This document shows, piece by piece, positions 1 to 9,581 of a stretch of 64,000 nt of DNA; position 1 is the stretch's first letter; the number at the start of each line of letters is the position of its first letter. Location: assembly GCF_035917675.1 (NCBI RefSeq), contig NZ_CP109104.1, positions 4,464,001 to 4,528,000 of the forward strand, written 5' to 3'. A program made the translations under genes and the position numbers. The stretch is from Streptomyces sp. NBC_01775. GTDB taxonomy: Bacteria; Actinomycetota; Actinomycetes; Streptomycetales; Streptomycetaceae. Under the pieces are notes generated by a model, which was given only the letters and a program-made list of their open reading frames with translations, did not search any database and had not been told where the DNA came from.

Positions 1-953
1 CCGCCCTCACCACCGCGCTGACCGGCGCCTTCGCGGTGGCGGGCATGGGCTGGGCCTCGCTGGTGGTTCTCGTGATCTTCGTCGCCGTGACCGGGTGCAT
101 CGGGGTGTTCGCACCCCGGTCCTCGACCTGGTACCTGTCGGTGATGCGGGAGCTGGACCAGGCCAGGACGGTGCAGCCACGGCTGGCCGTCGCCGAGGAA
201 CGGCTGCGCTTCAGCCGTGACCTCCACGACGTGATGGGCCGCAACCTGTCGGTGATCGCGCTCAAGAGCGAGCTGGCGACGCAGCTGGCGCGGCGCGGCG
301 CCGAGAGCGCCGTCGAGCAGATGGAGGAAGTCCAGCGGCTGGCGCGCGAGTCCCAGACCGAGGTGCGCGCGGTCGTACGCGGCTACCGGGAAGTGGGCCT
401 CCAGACCGAACTCGCCGGTGCGCGTGGGGTACTGCGCGCCGCGGGCGTGGACTGCCGGGTCGAGGGGGGCACGCTGGAGATGCCGCCCGAGGCGCAGTCG
501 GCGCTGGGCTGGGTGGTGCGCGAGGGCGCGACGAACGTGCTGCGGCACGCGGAGGCCTCCTGGTGCGCCGTACACGTCAGCGCCGTCGACCTCGCCGGCG
601 GTGGCCCGGCCGCCGTGCTGGTGATGGAGAACGACGGCGTGAGCGCCCGTCCCACGAAGGGCGGCTCGGGCCTCGTGGGCCTGCGCGAACGGCTGGCCGC
701 CCTGGGCGGCACCCTTACGGCGGAGCGCACTACGGACCCCGACGGCGCCGCGCTCTTCCGACTGCGCGCGGAGGTCCCGGTCGGGGCGGAGGTCCCGGGC
801 GGCGCGGACGTCCCGGTCGGGGAGGACGCGGGGGTGCCGCCGGTGGAAGCGGGGGCCGTGGAAGCGGGGGCCGTGGAGCGGGACGGCGGGGCCGGACTCG
901 GGTACGAGCGCCCGTCCGGTGACGGCGTCGGTGGCAGCACGGCGACGGGTTGA
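1..953 (+). CDS. Sensor histidine kinase, NarL/DesK type (5' partial)
   Basis: C-terminal part of a membrane sensor kinase; the reading frame (codons from base 3) is open to the left edge, so the N-terminus is missing. A transmembrane segment (WASLVVLVIFVAVTGCIGVFA) is followed by a HisKA_3 dimerisation/phosphoacceptor region with an RDLHDVMG H-box and an HATPase domain with N-box (REGATNVLRHAEA) and G-box (GSGLVGLRERLAALGG). Such kinases autophosphorylate on the H-box histidine and pass the phosphate to a LuxR-type regulator, here the next gene 10 bp downstream. The last 60 or so residues are a low-complexity Val/Pro/Gly/Glu tail built from short in-frame DNA repeats, which is unusual and probably not part of the fold. 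The signal sensed is unknown. Confidence 0.9.
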   Translation, partial: ALTTALTGAFAVAGMGWASLVVLVIFVAVTGCIGVFAPRSSTWYLSVMRELDQARTVQPRLAVAEERLRFSRDLHDVMGRNLSVIALKSELATQLARRGAESAVEQMEEVQRLARESQTEVRAVVRGYREVGLQTELAGARGVLRAAGVDCRVEGGTLEMPPEAQSALGWVVREGATNVLRHAEASWCAVHVSAVDLAGGGPAAVLVMENDGVSARPTKGGSGLVGLRERLAALGGTLTAERTTDPDGAALFRLRAEVPVGAEVPGGADVPVGEDAGVPPVEAGAVEAGAVERDGGAGLGYERPSGDGVGGSTATG

Positions 954-963
954 GAGGAGAGCC

Positions 964-1659
964 GTGAGCGAGGTACCAGAGGCCGAAGCGGGCGCGGAGG
1001 CACGGGCGGCGGGTGATGGCCCGGGCGGGACGGGGGGCTCGGAGGGCCCGTCGGGCATTCGCGTGCTGTTGGCCGACGACGAGCATCTGATCCGGGGGGC
1101 GCTGGCCGCGCTGCTCGCGCTGGAGGACGATCTGGCGATCGTCGCCGAGGCCGCCTCCGGGCCCGAGGCCAAGGCCATGGCCCTCGCCCACCGGCCCGAT
1201 GTGGCGGTGCTCGACCTCCAGATGCCAGGGGCCGACGGCGTACAGGTCGCCTCCAGCCTGCGCACCTCGGTACCGGAGTGCCGGACGATGATCGTCACCA
1301 GCCACGGCAGGCCGGGCCACCTGAAGCGGGCGCTGGCGGCCGGCGTACGGGGATTCGTCCCGAAGACGGCGTCGGCGCAGCAGCTCGCGGAGATCATCCG
1401 CACCGTGCACGGGGGCAGCCGCTACGTCGACCCGGAACTGGCGGCCGACGCGATCAGCGCCGGGGACTCCCCGCTCTCGGCCCGGGAGGCCGAGCTGCTG
1501 GAGCTGGCCACCGACGGTGCGTCCATCGCGGACATCGCCCGCGAGGCGTCGCTGACGCAGGGCACCGTACGCAACTATCTGTCGGCCGCCGCGGCGAAGC
1601 TCGGGGCCGAGAACCGGCACGTGGCGGCCCGGATGGCCCGCGAACGGGGCTGGATCTGA
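964..1659 (+). CDS. Response regulator, NarL/LuxR family
   Basis: Partner of the upstream kinase. A receiver domain begins about 30 residues in (IRVLLADDEHLIRGAL with the acidic pair; phosphoacceptor Asp in AVLDLQMPGADG; Thr/Ser in IVTSHG; Lys in FVPKTAS) and is followed by a LuxR-type HTH (LSAREAELLELATDG...TQGTVRNYLSAAAAKLG). The GTG at 964 is chosen because a GAGAGGAGAG ribosome-binding site lies just before it; the upstream in-frame ATG-type start at 919 would overlap the kinase and lacks one. The first 30 residues are Ala/Glu/Gly-rich linker. Ends 30 bp before a tRNA promoter-like box. Confidence 0.92.
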   Translation: MSEVPEAEAGAEARAAGDGPGGTGGSEGPSGIRVLLADDEHLIRGALAALLALEDDLAIVAEAASGPEAKAMALAHRPDVAVLDLQMPGADGVQVASSLRTSVPECRTMIVTSHGRPGHLKRALAAGVRGFVPKTASAQQLAEIIRTVHGGSRYVDPELAADAISAGDSPLSAREAELLELATDGASIADIAREASLTQGTVRNYLSAAAAKLGAENRHVAARMARERGWI

Positions 1660-1689
1660 GCGCCCGGTCCGAGCGCCTCCGAGTCCAGC

Positions 1690-1695
1690 TATACT
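1690..1695 (+). promoter_or_regulatory. Candidate -10 box for tRNA-Gly
   Basis: TATACT lies about 40 bp before the mature tRNA in an otherwise GC-rich gap. No convincing -35 hexamer is seen about 17 bp upstream, so the assignment rests on the -10 alone. Confidence 0.45.
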
Positions 1696-1735
1696 GGGCC
1701 GCGCTTCACCGCACCCCGGGTGCCGGTGGGGACAG

Positions 1736-1808
1736 GCGGACGTAGCTCAGTTGGTAGAGCGCAACCTTGCCAAGGTTGAGGTCGCGAGTTCGAGCCTCGT
1801 CGTCCGCT
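1736..1808 (+). tRNA. tRNA-Gly(GCC)
   Basis: Complete 73-nt cloverleaf. The acceptor stem GCGGACG pairs with CGTCCGC and the discriminator base is T. The D-arm is GCTCAGTTGGTAGAGC, the anticodon stem CAACC/GGTTG encloses loop TTGCCAA with anticodon GCC, and the T-arm is GCGAGTTCGAGCCTCGT with the TTCGA core. CCA is not encoded. It reads GGC, the dominant glycine codon in this genome. Confidence 0.97.
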
Positions 1809-1814
1809 CAGAGA

Positions 1815-1850
1815 AAGGGCCCCGGTCTTCGGACCGGGGCCCTTCGTCGT
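1815..1850. terminator. Bidirectional hairpin terminator between tRNA-Gly and purC
   Basis: An 11-bp perfect GC-rich stem with a TTCG tetraloop and flanking AA/TT, followed by a T-rich stretch (TTCGTCGTTTT). It sits between the tRNA and the convergent purC stop, so it can serve both strands. Confidence 0.85.
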
Positions 1851-1866
1851 TTTCCGCCCCGCCCAG

Positions 1867-2799
1867 TCAGCTCCAGGGGACGCCGGTGAGGCGCTCGTAC
1901 GCCTCGATGTAGCGGGCGCTGGTCGCCTCGACGACCTCCTGCGGGAGGGCCGGCGGGGGCTGCTCGGAGTGGCGGTCCCAGCCGGAGGCGGGCGAGTCGA
2001 GCCAGTCGCGGATGTACTGCTTGTCGAACGAGGGCTGCGAGCGGCCCGGCTGCCACTGGTCGGCGGGCCAGAAGCGGGAGGAGTCGGGGGTCAGCACCTC
2101 GTCGGCGAGCGTGAGCACGGGCTTGCCGTCACCGCCCTCACGCTCGGCCGCCGCGTCGTCCCAGCCGAACTCGAACTTCGTGTCCGCCAGGATGATGCCG
2201 CGCTCGCGCGCGATGTCGCGGGCCCGGTCGTAGGCGGCGAGGGTGGACTGGCGCAGCTCGGCGGCGGCCTCCGGGCCCACCTCGCGGGCGACGTCCTCGT
2301 ACGCGACGTTCTCGTCGTGCTCGCCCACCGCCGCCTTGGTGGCGGGGGTGAAGATCGAACCCGGCAGCTCGGAGCCGTTCTCCAGGCCCTCGGGGAGGGC
2401 GAGCCCGCAGACCGTGCGGGACTGCTGGTACTCGGCCCATCCGGAGCCCGCAAGGTAGCCGCGGGCCACGCACTCGACGGGGAGCATGCGCAGGGAACGG
2501 CACACGGTGGTGCGGCCCTCCCAGTCGGCGGGTGCGCCGGGGGGAAGTTCGGTGCTGAGCACGTGGTGGGGCAGCACGTCGATGAGCTGCTCGAACCACC
2601 ACAGCGACAGCTTGGTGAGGACGCGGCCCTTGTCGGGGATCTCGGTGGGCAGCACCCAGTCGTACGCGGAGATCCGGTCACTGGCCACCATGACCAGCTC
2701 GCCCGCCCCGTTCTGGTACAGGTCGCGCACCTTGCCCGTGTGCAGGTGCTCCAGGCCGGGCACCTTGGCGGGCTCGGGCTTCTCGACAAATCCAGACAC
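1867..2799 (-). CDS. purC: SAICAR synthetase (phosphoribosylaminoimidazole-succinocarboxamide synthase)
   Basis: Catalyses the ATP-dependent condensation of CAIR with aspartate in de novo purine synthesis (cytosolic). The protein of 310 residues starts SGFVEKPEPAKVPGLEHLHTGK after a GTG. Family hallmarks are the GKVRDLY nucleotide-binding strand, VASDRISAYDWVLP, RSLRMLPVECVARGYLAGSGWAEY and the ILADTKFEFGWD segment. Length fits the family. The GTG at 2799 has a GGGAGG ribosome-binding site about 8 bases upstream; the frame stays open a further 190 codons upstream only because of GC bias. purD lies 4.4 kb away on the same strand, but two unrelated genes intervene, so they are probably not one operon. 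Confidence 0.95.
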   Translation of the reverse strand: MSGFVEKPEPAKVPGLEHLHTGKVRDLYQNGAGELVMVASDRISAYDWVLPTEIPDKGRVLTKLSLWWFEQLIDVLPHHVLSTELPPGAPADWEGRTTVCRSLRMLPVECVARGYLAGSGWAEYQQSRTVCGLALPEGLENGSELPGSIFTPATKAAVGEHDENVAYEDVAREVGPEAAAELRQSTLAAYDRARDIARERGIILADTKFEFGWDDAAAEREGGDGKPVLTLADEVLTPDSSRFWPADQWQPGRSQPSFDKQYIRDWLDSPASGWDRHSEQPPPALPQEVVEATSARYIEAYERLTGVPWS

Positions 2800-3053
2800 G
2801 TTTTTTCCTCCCGGGGGGCGGCCGATGTACGACGGGTGCCCCGATTCTCCCCTGTGCCCCGGTCGCATCTCCGCAACGGGGCCCCGCCCCCGGATCTCCC
2901 GCGACGGCCGTGGGGCCCTGTCTCGCCGTCGCGGGGTAACGGGTGGGCGGGTGGGTGGGCTCACCGGCACGGCGAGAACCCCGACGGCGGGTGCCGGGTC
3001 GGTACCGCCGGGCTGCCGCGGCGGGGAAGGAGGTGGCGGGGAAACCCGGGACG

Positions 3054-4640
3054 TCAGTCCCGCTTGCAGATGCGGTCCAGGAGGTTGGATGTGGCGCGTT
3101 GGACCCGGGCGTCGACGTAGCCGGGACGGTCCAGCGCCGGGGACCAGGCGAAGGTGCCCGAGGAGAAGACGAGGGCGCCGGACGGGGCGCGGTACAGGGA
3201 CGTCTCCTGGTGGCGCCGGGCGCCACCACGGTCGCGGTAGGGCGAGTGCGCCAGCAGAATCCGCGCGGTGTGCTCCGGCAAGGCCGTCCGGGGGAAGTAG
3301 TGGTCGGCCTCGCCCGCGACGAGGCCGGGCAGCTCGTCGCCCTCGCCCGCGCCCGTCGCCTCCCACAGCCAGTGGTCCGCGTTGCGGACGATCAGCGGAT
3401 AGGGCTCGGCGACCTGCGTGGCGTACTGGATGCCGAGCAGCCCCTGCTCGGCATTGCCCTGTTCACGCCAGAGCGCGGGCCGGCCGGGGCCGCGCCGTTT
3501 TCGGCAGGTGAGCAGGCGGTCGGAGGCGCCGGAGGGCAGGGCGTCCAACTCGACCTGCCAGTACATGGTGTTGGCGGAGAGGAAGACCAGCGCCGTGCCG
3601 CTGTCGCGCGCCTTCTCGGCGGCCCTGCGCATGGGCACGGACCAGTACTCGTCGTGGCCGGGGAAGACGAGGCCGCGGTAGCGCGTGGGGTCCACGCGGC
3701 CCGCATGCAGATCGCGGGTGTCGGCGTACGCCAGGTCGTAGCCGTAGCGCTCGGCCCAGCGGATGAAGTCGTAGGCGTGGCCCACGTGCAGCGGCAGGCC
3801 CGAGCCCGCGTAGGGGCGGTCGAACGAGACGGTCATGGCCGCTTCGCTCTCGCCGAGCAGGCGCCCCTCGCCGTCCCACGCGTGGTAGAGGCTGGCGCCG
3901 GTGCGGCCGTCCTCGGGGAAGAGGTTGTACGCCTGCCACGTCACGTCGGGCAGGATGAGCAGCAGGTCGGCGGGGTCGCGGTCGCGCACGGTGAAGGGGA
4001 TGTGCGAGCGGTGCCCGTCGGCGGTGGTCAGCACGGCGACGTAGGCGCCGGTGCTCCAGAACTCGGGGATCTGGAGCCGCCAGGACAGCCACCAGTGGTG
4101 GCAGGAGACGGTGCGGTCGGCGGTGAGCGGGTCGGGCTGCCTGATGCCCGACAGCCGGGGGCTGGTGGTGATCTTCATGGCGCCCGCGCCCGCGTAGTGC
4201 CCGATGCGGTAGACGTCGACGCTGAAGGGCTGGGGCGGGTTGACCGTGATGCGGAAGTCGATGGACTCACCGGGCAGGGTGCCGCCCGGGACGGAGGCGA
4301 AGCCCTTGATCTGGCAGCGCACGTCGTCGGCGGCGGGCGGGCCGCTGCTGGAGAGGCCCCGGGTGCGCGGCGGCGGGACGAGGCGATTGCCGCCGGCCAG
4401 CTCGCGCACCAGCTCGGGGGTGCGCGAGGTCTGGCCGGGCGCCGGGTCGCAGTCGATGTACCAGGGGACGAGACGGCCGTTCTCGAAGTAGTTCTCGCTC
4501 ACCCGCAGCCAGGGCAGAGGGCCTTGGCCGAAGGGGTCGGTGACGGCGTGCGCGAGGGCGCCGGATTCCCAGCGCCGGGTCTGCTCGCCCTGCCGGGCGT
4601 GGGGTGCGTGCCGTTCCTGCTCGGTCCGCTCGGTTCCCAC
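3054..4640 (-). CDS. N,N-dimethylformamidase beta-subunit-like protein
   Basis: A soluble protein of about 528 residues resembling the C-terminal part of the large (beta) subunit of N,N-dimethylformamidase. Recognisable blocks are VDVYRIGHYAGAGA, LLILPDVTWQAYNLFPEDG, the RGLVFPGHDEYWSVPMRRAAEKA segment (GHDEYWS is typical) and ALVFLSANTMYWQVEL. No alpha-subunit gene is adjacent and the protein is shorter than the full beta subunit, so true formamidase activity is doubtful; conserved streptomycete relatives have no assigned role. The GTG at 4640 is preferred because GGGAGGGAG lies 8 bases upstream; an in-frame GTG at 4754 would add 38 atypical residues. Its gap to the upstream gene is relatively AT-rich and probably holds its promoter. 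Confidence 0.75.
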   Translation of the reverse strand: MGTERTEQERHAPHARQGEQTRRWESGALAHAVTDPFGQGPLPWLRVSENYFENGRLVPWYIDCDPAPGQTSRTPELVRELAGGNRLVPPPRTRGLSSSGPPAADDVRCQIKGFASVPGGTLPGESIDFRITVNPPQPFSVDVYRIGHYAGAGAMKITTSPRLSGIRQPDPLTADRTVSCHHWWLSWRLQIPEFWSTGAYVAVLTTADGHRSHIPFTVRDRDPADLLLILPDVTWQAYNLFPEDGRTGASLYHAWDGEGRLLGESEAAMTVSFDRPYAGSGLPLHVGHAYDFIRWAERYGYDLAYADTRDLHAGRVDPTRYRGLVFPGHDEYWSVPMRRAAEKARDSGTALVFLSANTMYWQVELDALPSGASDRLLTCRKRRGPGRPALWREQGNAEQGLLGIQYATQVAEPYPLIVRNADHWLWEATGAGEGDELPGLVAGEADHYFPRTALPEHTARILLAHSPYRDRGGARRHQETSLYRAPSGALVFSSGTFAWSPALDRPGYVDARVQRATSNLLDRICKRD

Positions 4641-4810
4641 TGTCTGCTCCCTCCCCGGCCTCCCGACCCACTGGCGCGGGATGGCCGGCGCGTCCGCCAC
4701 GGGCCCGCCTCCGGTCGCCGTGCCGTGCCGCGCTTTGGTGACGACAGACAGCACATCACATTACGCATGCATGTGGTCACCCTTCGTCGCTAATCCGTTG
4801 GGGACGAAGT

Positions 4811-6775
4811 TCAGACAAGCCGCACGGGCTTGTCCGGGCGCACGCCGACGGCGGCCAGCCAGTCGCGCAGGCCGCGGGAGTCGCCCTCCTCGACGAGCGC
4901 CAGTACGAGCCGGGACAGATCGCTTCTGCGCTCGCCCTCGACGAGAAGCGTGGGGCCGTCGAGCCAGTCCAGACCCGGTGCGGCGCCCGCGGTGTCGACG
5001 GCGGCGCAGCAGACGGCCGCGGTGATGTGGTCCGTCAGCAGCTCCCGGCCGCTGCGCGGGGGCTGGAGCGGGAGGCCCATCGGGGCCGGGGGCGCCGGGT
5101 GCGTTTCCCCGGCCCCTGGCAGGACCCCGGCGCCCGGGGTCGCACCGATGGCACCAGGGGCGCTCATGGCCTCGGCGCGCGCCACGTCCGCACTGATCCG
5201 CGCTGCCAGGGCCTCGGTCTCCCCCGGTGAGGCGAACCGGTCCAGGACGCGGGAGAGGGTGGGCCCGGTCAGCTCGTGATCGTGGTCCCCCTCTGCGGTG
5301 CCCGGGGGCCGCCCGCTGTGTGCGGCGCCCTCGGCTGTTCCCACGTCCGCCGCACTCACGGCTGTCGCCACGTCCGCCGCGCTCGGGGCTGTCCTCACCT
5401 CCCCGGCTCTTCCCGCTTCCGCCCCGTCCGCCCTGTCCGCCGCGTTCACCGCGTCTGCGCCGTCCGGCCGGACTGCCGCCGCCGGGTCCGGCTCGGGGGA
5501 GGGCGCACATGTGGGGCGGGTGGCGTCGAGGGCGGCGAAGAGGCGGGCGGCCTCGGTGCGCCAGATGCGGTCGACGACCTCCTCCGGATACGCCGACCAC
5601 TCCACCGGTGTCCACTCCGGAGCCGCCGCACCCGGGCCGCTGCCCATGGGCAGCGGGGGCGTCGCACCGAGGAAGAGCCGGGCGGCGAACAGCGAGACGG
5701 CGGCGTCCACCGTGCCGGGCTCTTCCAGCAGATCGCAGGCGGGGCGCTCGCCCAGCCGGGAGGTGAAGCCCTCGGCGAGGCGGTCGCGGCGGGACAGCTC
5801 GGTCAGCGCCGAGACGACACCGGCGTCCAGCCGCGTGGGCCACAGGCCCAGCCGCCAGGCGGGCAGCGCTACTCGGGTCAGCAGCCGGTCCCACCCGGCG
5901 TAGGCGAGCCCGACCTGCTCCTGGGCGACCACCCGCAATCCGTAATCGACGCTCTGGGCGCGCTCGGAGGCGGCGGCTGCGACGCCGCGCTCCATCTGTG
6001 TGACGTGCGGACCGGCGGCACGGAGCATCAGCCGGGCGAGGGGGCCCACCAGCCGGGCCGCGCTCAGCCGGGGACGGCCCGCGCCGGGCGGCCCCTGCTG
6101 CTTGTCGGCCCCGGCGACGGCCGCGTCCAGGCCCCGTACGAAGCGGCGGGCCGCCGCTATGTCGGGGTGCACCGAGGGGCCCGTACCCGCGACGACGGGG
6201 GCGAGCAGGGCGCGCAGCTCGGCCACGCGCATCCACCACAGGAACGGCGAGCCGATGACCAGAACGGGCGCTTCGGCCCGCGCCGTGCTTCCGGCACCCG
6301 TCCCGCCCGGCGCCCTCCCCCCTCTCCCGCCCGGCTCCTCGGCCGGAGTGCCGGAGGCGGGGGTCTGCGCGGGGTGGGTGCGGTCCTCCAGCCAGCTGTC
6401 GCAATCCGGGGTCAGCGCGATGGCGGAGGGGACGGGGACGTCGAGCCGCTCGGCGAGGTCCCGCACCATGGCGTACAGGTCGGGGGCCGACCGTTCGTCG
6501 ACGGGAACGGTGGGTGAGACGGCGGGGCGGGCGCGGGCGATGACGAGCCCCGCGGACACCGCGCAGGCCAGAACCGCGAGGCCGAGACCCGTCACGGCCC
6601 AGCGTGCGGTGTCCCACCCGGCGCCGAAGTGGCCTGTCGCGTTGCCCGCGATCAGGATGACGGCCGCGGCTGCCGGGAGCAGTGCGAGGCCGAGGACCGT
6701 GCTGCGCACCCGCAGCACCGCGAGGGCGTGAGCACGCGCGGAGCGCGTGGCGGCGCGGCGGCCGACACCGTTCAT
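4811..6775 (-). CDS. M48-peptidase-like integral membrane protein, catalytic motif degenerate
   Basis: A protein of 654 residues with two N-terminal transmembrane helices (about residues 26-50 and 60-80). A cytosolic part with the architecture of M48/HtpX-type proteins follows: LYAMVRDLAERLDVPVPSAIAL, then VLVIGSPFLWWMRVAELRALLAPVVAG. In active M48 enzymes the helix after the AELRA-like segment carries HExxH; here it reads AELRALLAPVVAGTG with no HExxH, so zinc-dependent proteolysis is not expected. About 120 residues near 430-550 are Ala/Asp/Glu/Pro low-complexity sequence. Probably a conserved pseudo-enzyme. Transcribed alone; 380 bp separate its start from the purD stop. Confidence 0.7.
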   Translation of the reverse strand: MNGVGRRAATRSARAHALAVLRVRSTVLGLALLPAAAAVILIAGNATGHFGAGWDTARWAVTGLGLAVLACAVSAGLVIARARPAVSPTVPVDERSAPDLYAMVRDLAERLDVPVPSAIALTPDCDSWLEDRTHPAQTPASGTPAEEPGGRGGRAPGGTGAGSTARAEAPVLVIGSPFLWWMRVAELRALLAPVVAGTGPSVHPDIAAARRFVRGLDAAVAGADKQQGPPGAGRPRLSAARLVGPLARLMLRAAGPHVTQMERGVAAAASERAQSVDYGLRVVAQEQVGLAYAGWDRLLTRVALPAWRLGLWPTRLDAGVVSALTELSRRDRLAEGFTSRLGERPACDLLEEPGTVDAAVSLFAARLFLGATPPLPMGSGPGAAAPEWTPVEWSAYPEEVVDRIWRTEAARLFAALDATRPTCAPSPEPDPAAAVRPDGADAVNAADRADGAEAGRAGEVRTAPSAADVATAVSAADVGTAEGAAHSGRPPGTAEGDHDHELTGPTLSRVLDRFASPGETEALAARISADVARAEAMSAPGAIGATPGAGVLPGAGETHPAPPAPMGLPLQPPRSGRELLTDHITAAVCCAAVDTAGAAPGLDWLDGPTLLVEGERRSDLSRLVLALVEEGDSRGLRDWLAAVGVRPDKPVRLV

Positions 6776-7020
6776 CTCTCACCCCCGGACACCTTCCAAG
6801 TCGCAGCCGGTCTCTCCGGCTCCCACCCACTCTGACACCGCGCGCTGACACCGCAATGCGCGCTGCGCCAGTCGACGGACGCCCGTCGGGGGCGGCCCAC
6901 TCGGCTTGTTCGGCACCCTAGTTGGGGCCCTGCCGGGCGTCAGCCGTACGAGGCTCCGGTCACCCGATGGAATGGCTTTGGGGAGAGGTCTTGCTCAAAG
7001 TCGCCCCGGGGCGATATGAG
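6776..7020. other. Intergenic region, M48-like gene to repeat array
   Basis: No gene supported. It should contain the promoter of the M48-like gene. No clear hairpin or box was found. The 21-bp array described next occupies the remainder of the gap up to purD. Confidence 0.5.
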
Positions 7021-7155
7021 GGCCGTGCGCTCGGTCCTTGGGCCCGTGCGCTCGGCCCTTGAGCCCGTGCGCTCGGTCCTTGGGCCCGTGCGCTCGATCC
7101 TTGGGCCCGTGCGCTCGATCCTTGGGCCCGTGCGCTCGATCCTTGGGCCGTGCGC

Positions 7156-7164
<9 letters not shown>
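7021..7164. repeat. 21-bp tandem array (7 units) overlapping the purD stop codon
   Basis: Units begin at 7021, 7040, 7061, 7082, 7103, 7124 and 7145. Five are exactly 21 bp and three of these (7082-7144) are identical; the core is CCGTGCGCTCGATCCTT. The last unit is the purD 3' end itself: on the minus strand it reads AAG GAC TGA (Lys-Asp-stop). The other units have CGA where purD has its TGA. The array therefore looks like amplification of the purD tail into the 3' flank. Confidence 0.9.
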
Positions 7165-8427
<1,263 letters not shown>

Positions 8428-8749
8428 GCCGCCCAGCGTAGCGGGCGGCGGCGGGTGCCTTGGGGGCGCGGTCGGGGGGCGGTCGGGGAGGGCGGTCGGG
8501 GGCGCCCGTCAGTCCTCCGGGGGACGGCCCTCCCGCGACGCGCCCGGGGATCCGACCCCTTCTGAGGGAAAACATAGGGGTTCGACGTGAAAGTCCCTCT
8601 ACCGGCGGTAGGAAGGGACGTCGGAACGCGGGGCCGGCCGGAACGCGGGGGCGGCCGGAACGCGGGGGTCGGACGCGGGGGCCGGAACGCCGCGGTACGC
8701 CGTCGTGGGTTGTCGTCAGGCGTCGTTGGGCGTCGTTGGGAGTGCTCGG
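8428..8749. other. Divergent intergenic region purD / SLATT gene with short repeats
   Basis: 322 bp without a supported gene. It must hold both promoters. Positions about 8620-8700 contain five imperfect copies of CGGAACGCGGG at 13-17 bp spacing, and 8701-8740 three copies of a TCGTCGTTGGG-like unit. Function unknown; the repeats could be regulatory or simple slippage products. Confidence 0.5.
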
Positions 8750-9460
8750 GTGAGTCAGCCGGATCTGCTGGGGCGCGGGTTTCCGTCCGGTGACTGGGAG
8801 GAGCCCGCCGAGCGTCTGGAGGAGCTGTACCAGTGGGTCGAGCGGGGGGCGCTGGAGATCGTCGAGTGGTATCTGTCCGACCGGGTGCGCAAGCGCCGCT
8901 GGGCGCGGGTGCTGCGCGCCGGGGCCGTCGCCGGGGCGGCGGCGGGGGCCGCGGTGCCGCTGCTGGATCTGGCGGGACTGCTGCCCCACGCGTGGGCGGT
9001 CTGGGGGTATGCCGGATACATCGCGTTCCTCGTCGCCGGCGTGTGCGTACTGGCCGACCGCCGGCTGGGGCTGACCTCGGGCTGGATGCGCGACATCGCC
9101 ACGGCACAGGCCGTGCAGGGGCGGCTGGAGTCGCTGCGGTACGAGTGGGCGGCGGAGAACGTGCGTGAGGTCCTGGGGCCCGCCGAGGGCACCGCGGGCG
9201 AGGCGGCCGAGCGGTCGCTGGCGGTGCTGCGGCGCTTCGCGGAGGACGTGGGCGAGATCGTACGGACGGAGACGTCCGACTGGATGGTGGAGTTCAGGAC
9301 CGCCTCGGCGCCCGTGCATCTCCACAGTGCGCTGCGGACCGGCCGGGCGCGGCGCTACGGCGGCGGCCCCGCCGCGGGTGGGCCGGCGCGTCGGCTGCCG
9401 CCCCCGCCACCACCGAACGGGCAGCGCCCGAGCATGCCCCGCCAGCGCCCGCCGGGCTGA
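8750..9460 (+). CDS. SLATT-domain two-TM membrane protein
   Basis: 236 residues from a GTG at 8750 (GGGAGTG just upstream). An amphipathic N-terminal helix (PAERLEELYQWVERGALEIVEWYLSDR) leads into two transmembrane helices (about residues 55-75 and 80-102). A helical cytosolic region follows, with a Pro-rich tail (RLPPPPPPNGQRPSMPRQRP). Two TM helices followed by a long helix are the SLATT signature. SLATT proteins are predicted pore-forming effectors often linked to nucleotide-sensing conflict systems, but no nucleotidyltransferase or SLOG partner is adjacent here. Divergent from purD. A housekeeping role is equally possible. Confidence 0.6.
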   Translation: MSQPDLLGRGFPSGDWEEPAERLEELYQWVERGALEIVEWYLSDRVRKRRWARVLRAGAVAGAAAGAAVPLLDLAGLLPHAWAVWGYAGYIAFLVAGVCVLADRRLGLTSGWMRDIATAQAVQGRLESLRYEWAAENVREVLGPAEGTAGEAAERSLAVLRRFAEDVGEIVRTETSDWMVEFRTASAPVHLHSALRTGRARRYGGGPAAGGPARRLPPPPPPNGQRPSMPRQRPPG

Positions 9461-9517
9461 GCCCCGGCGGGCGCTGTTCCCGGCCGGGGCCCGGCCCGGA
9501 TCCGCTTGAGCCTGGGC

Positions 9518-9580
9518 TGGACCCGGGCCCACTGGGCGTGGACCCGGGCCCACCGGATGTGGACCCGGGTCCGGGCCGGG
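9518..9580. repeat. Three 21-bp tandem units abutting a stop codon
   Basis: Units at 9518, 9539 and 9560, core TGGACCCGGGCCCAC. The third unit ends one base before the stop codon (9582-9584) of the minus-strand gene. The repeated GGACCCGGGYCC core is itself palindromic, so each unit could form a small hairpin and act together as a terminator between the convergent genes. Confidence 0.8.
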
Positions 9581-9581
9581 G

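Noticed and set aside
2943..4793. Long plus-strand open frame antisense to the dimethylformamidase-like gene
   Set aside because: No ribosome-binding site, low-complexity Ala/Gly/Val composition and no family motif; it is the expected antisense shadow of a GC-rich gene.
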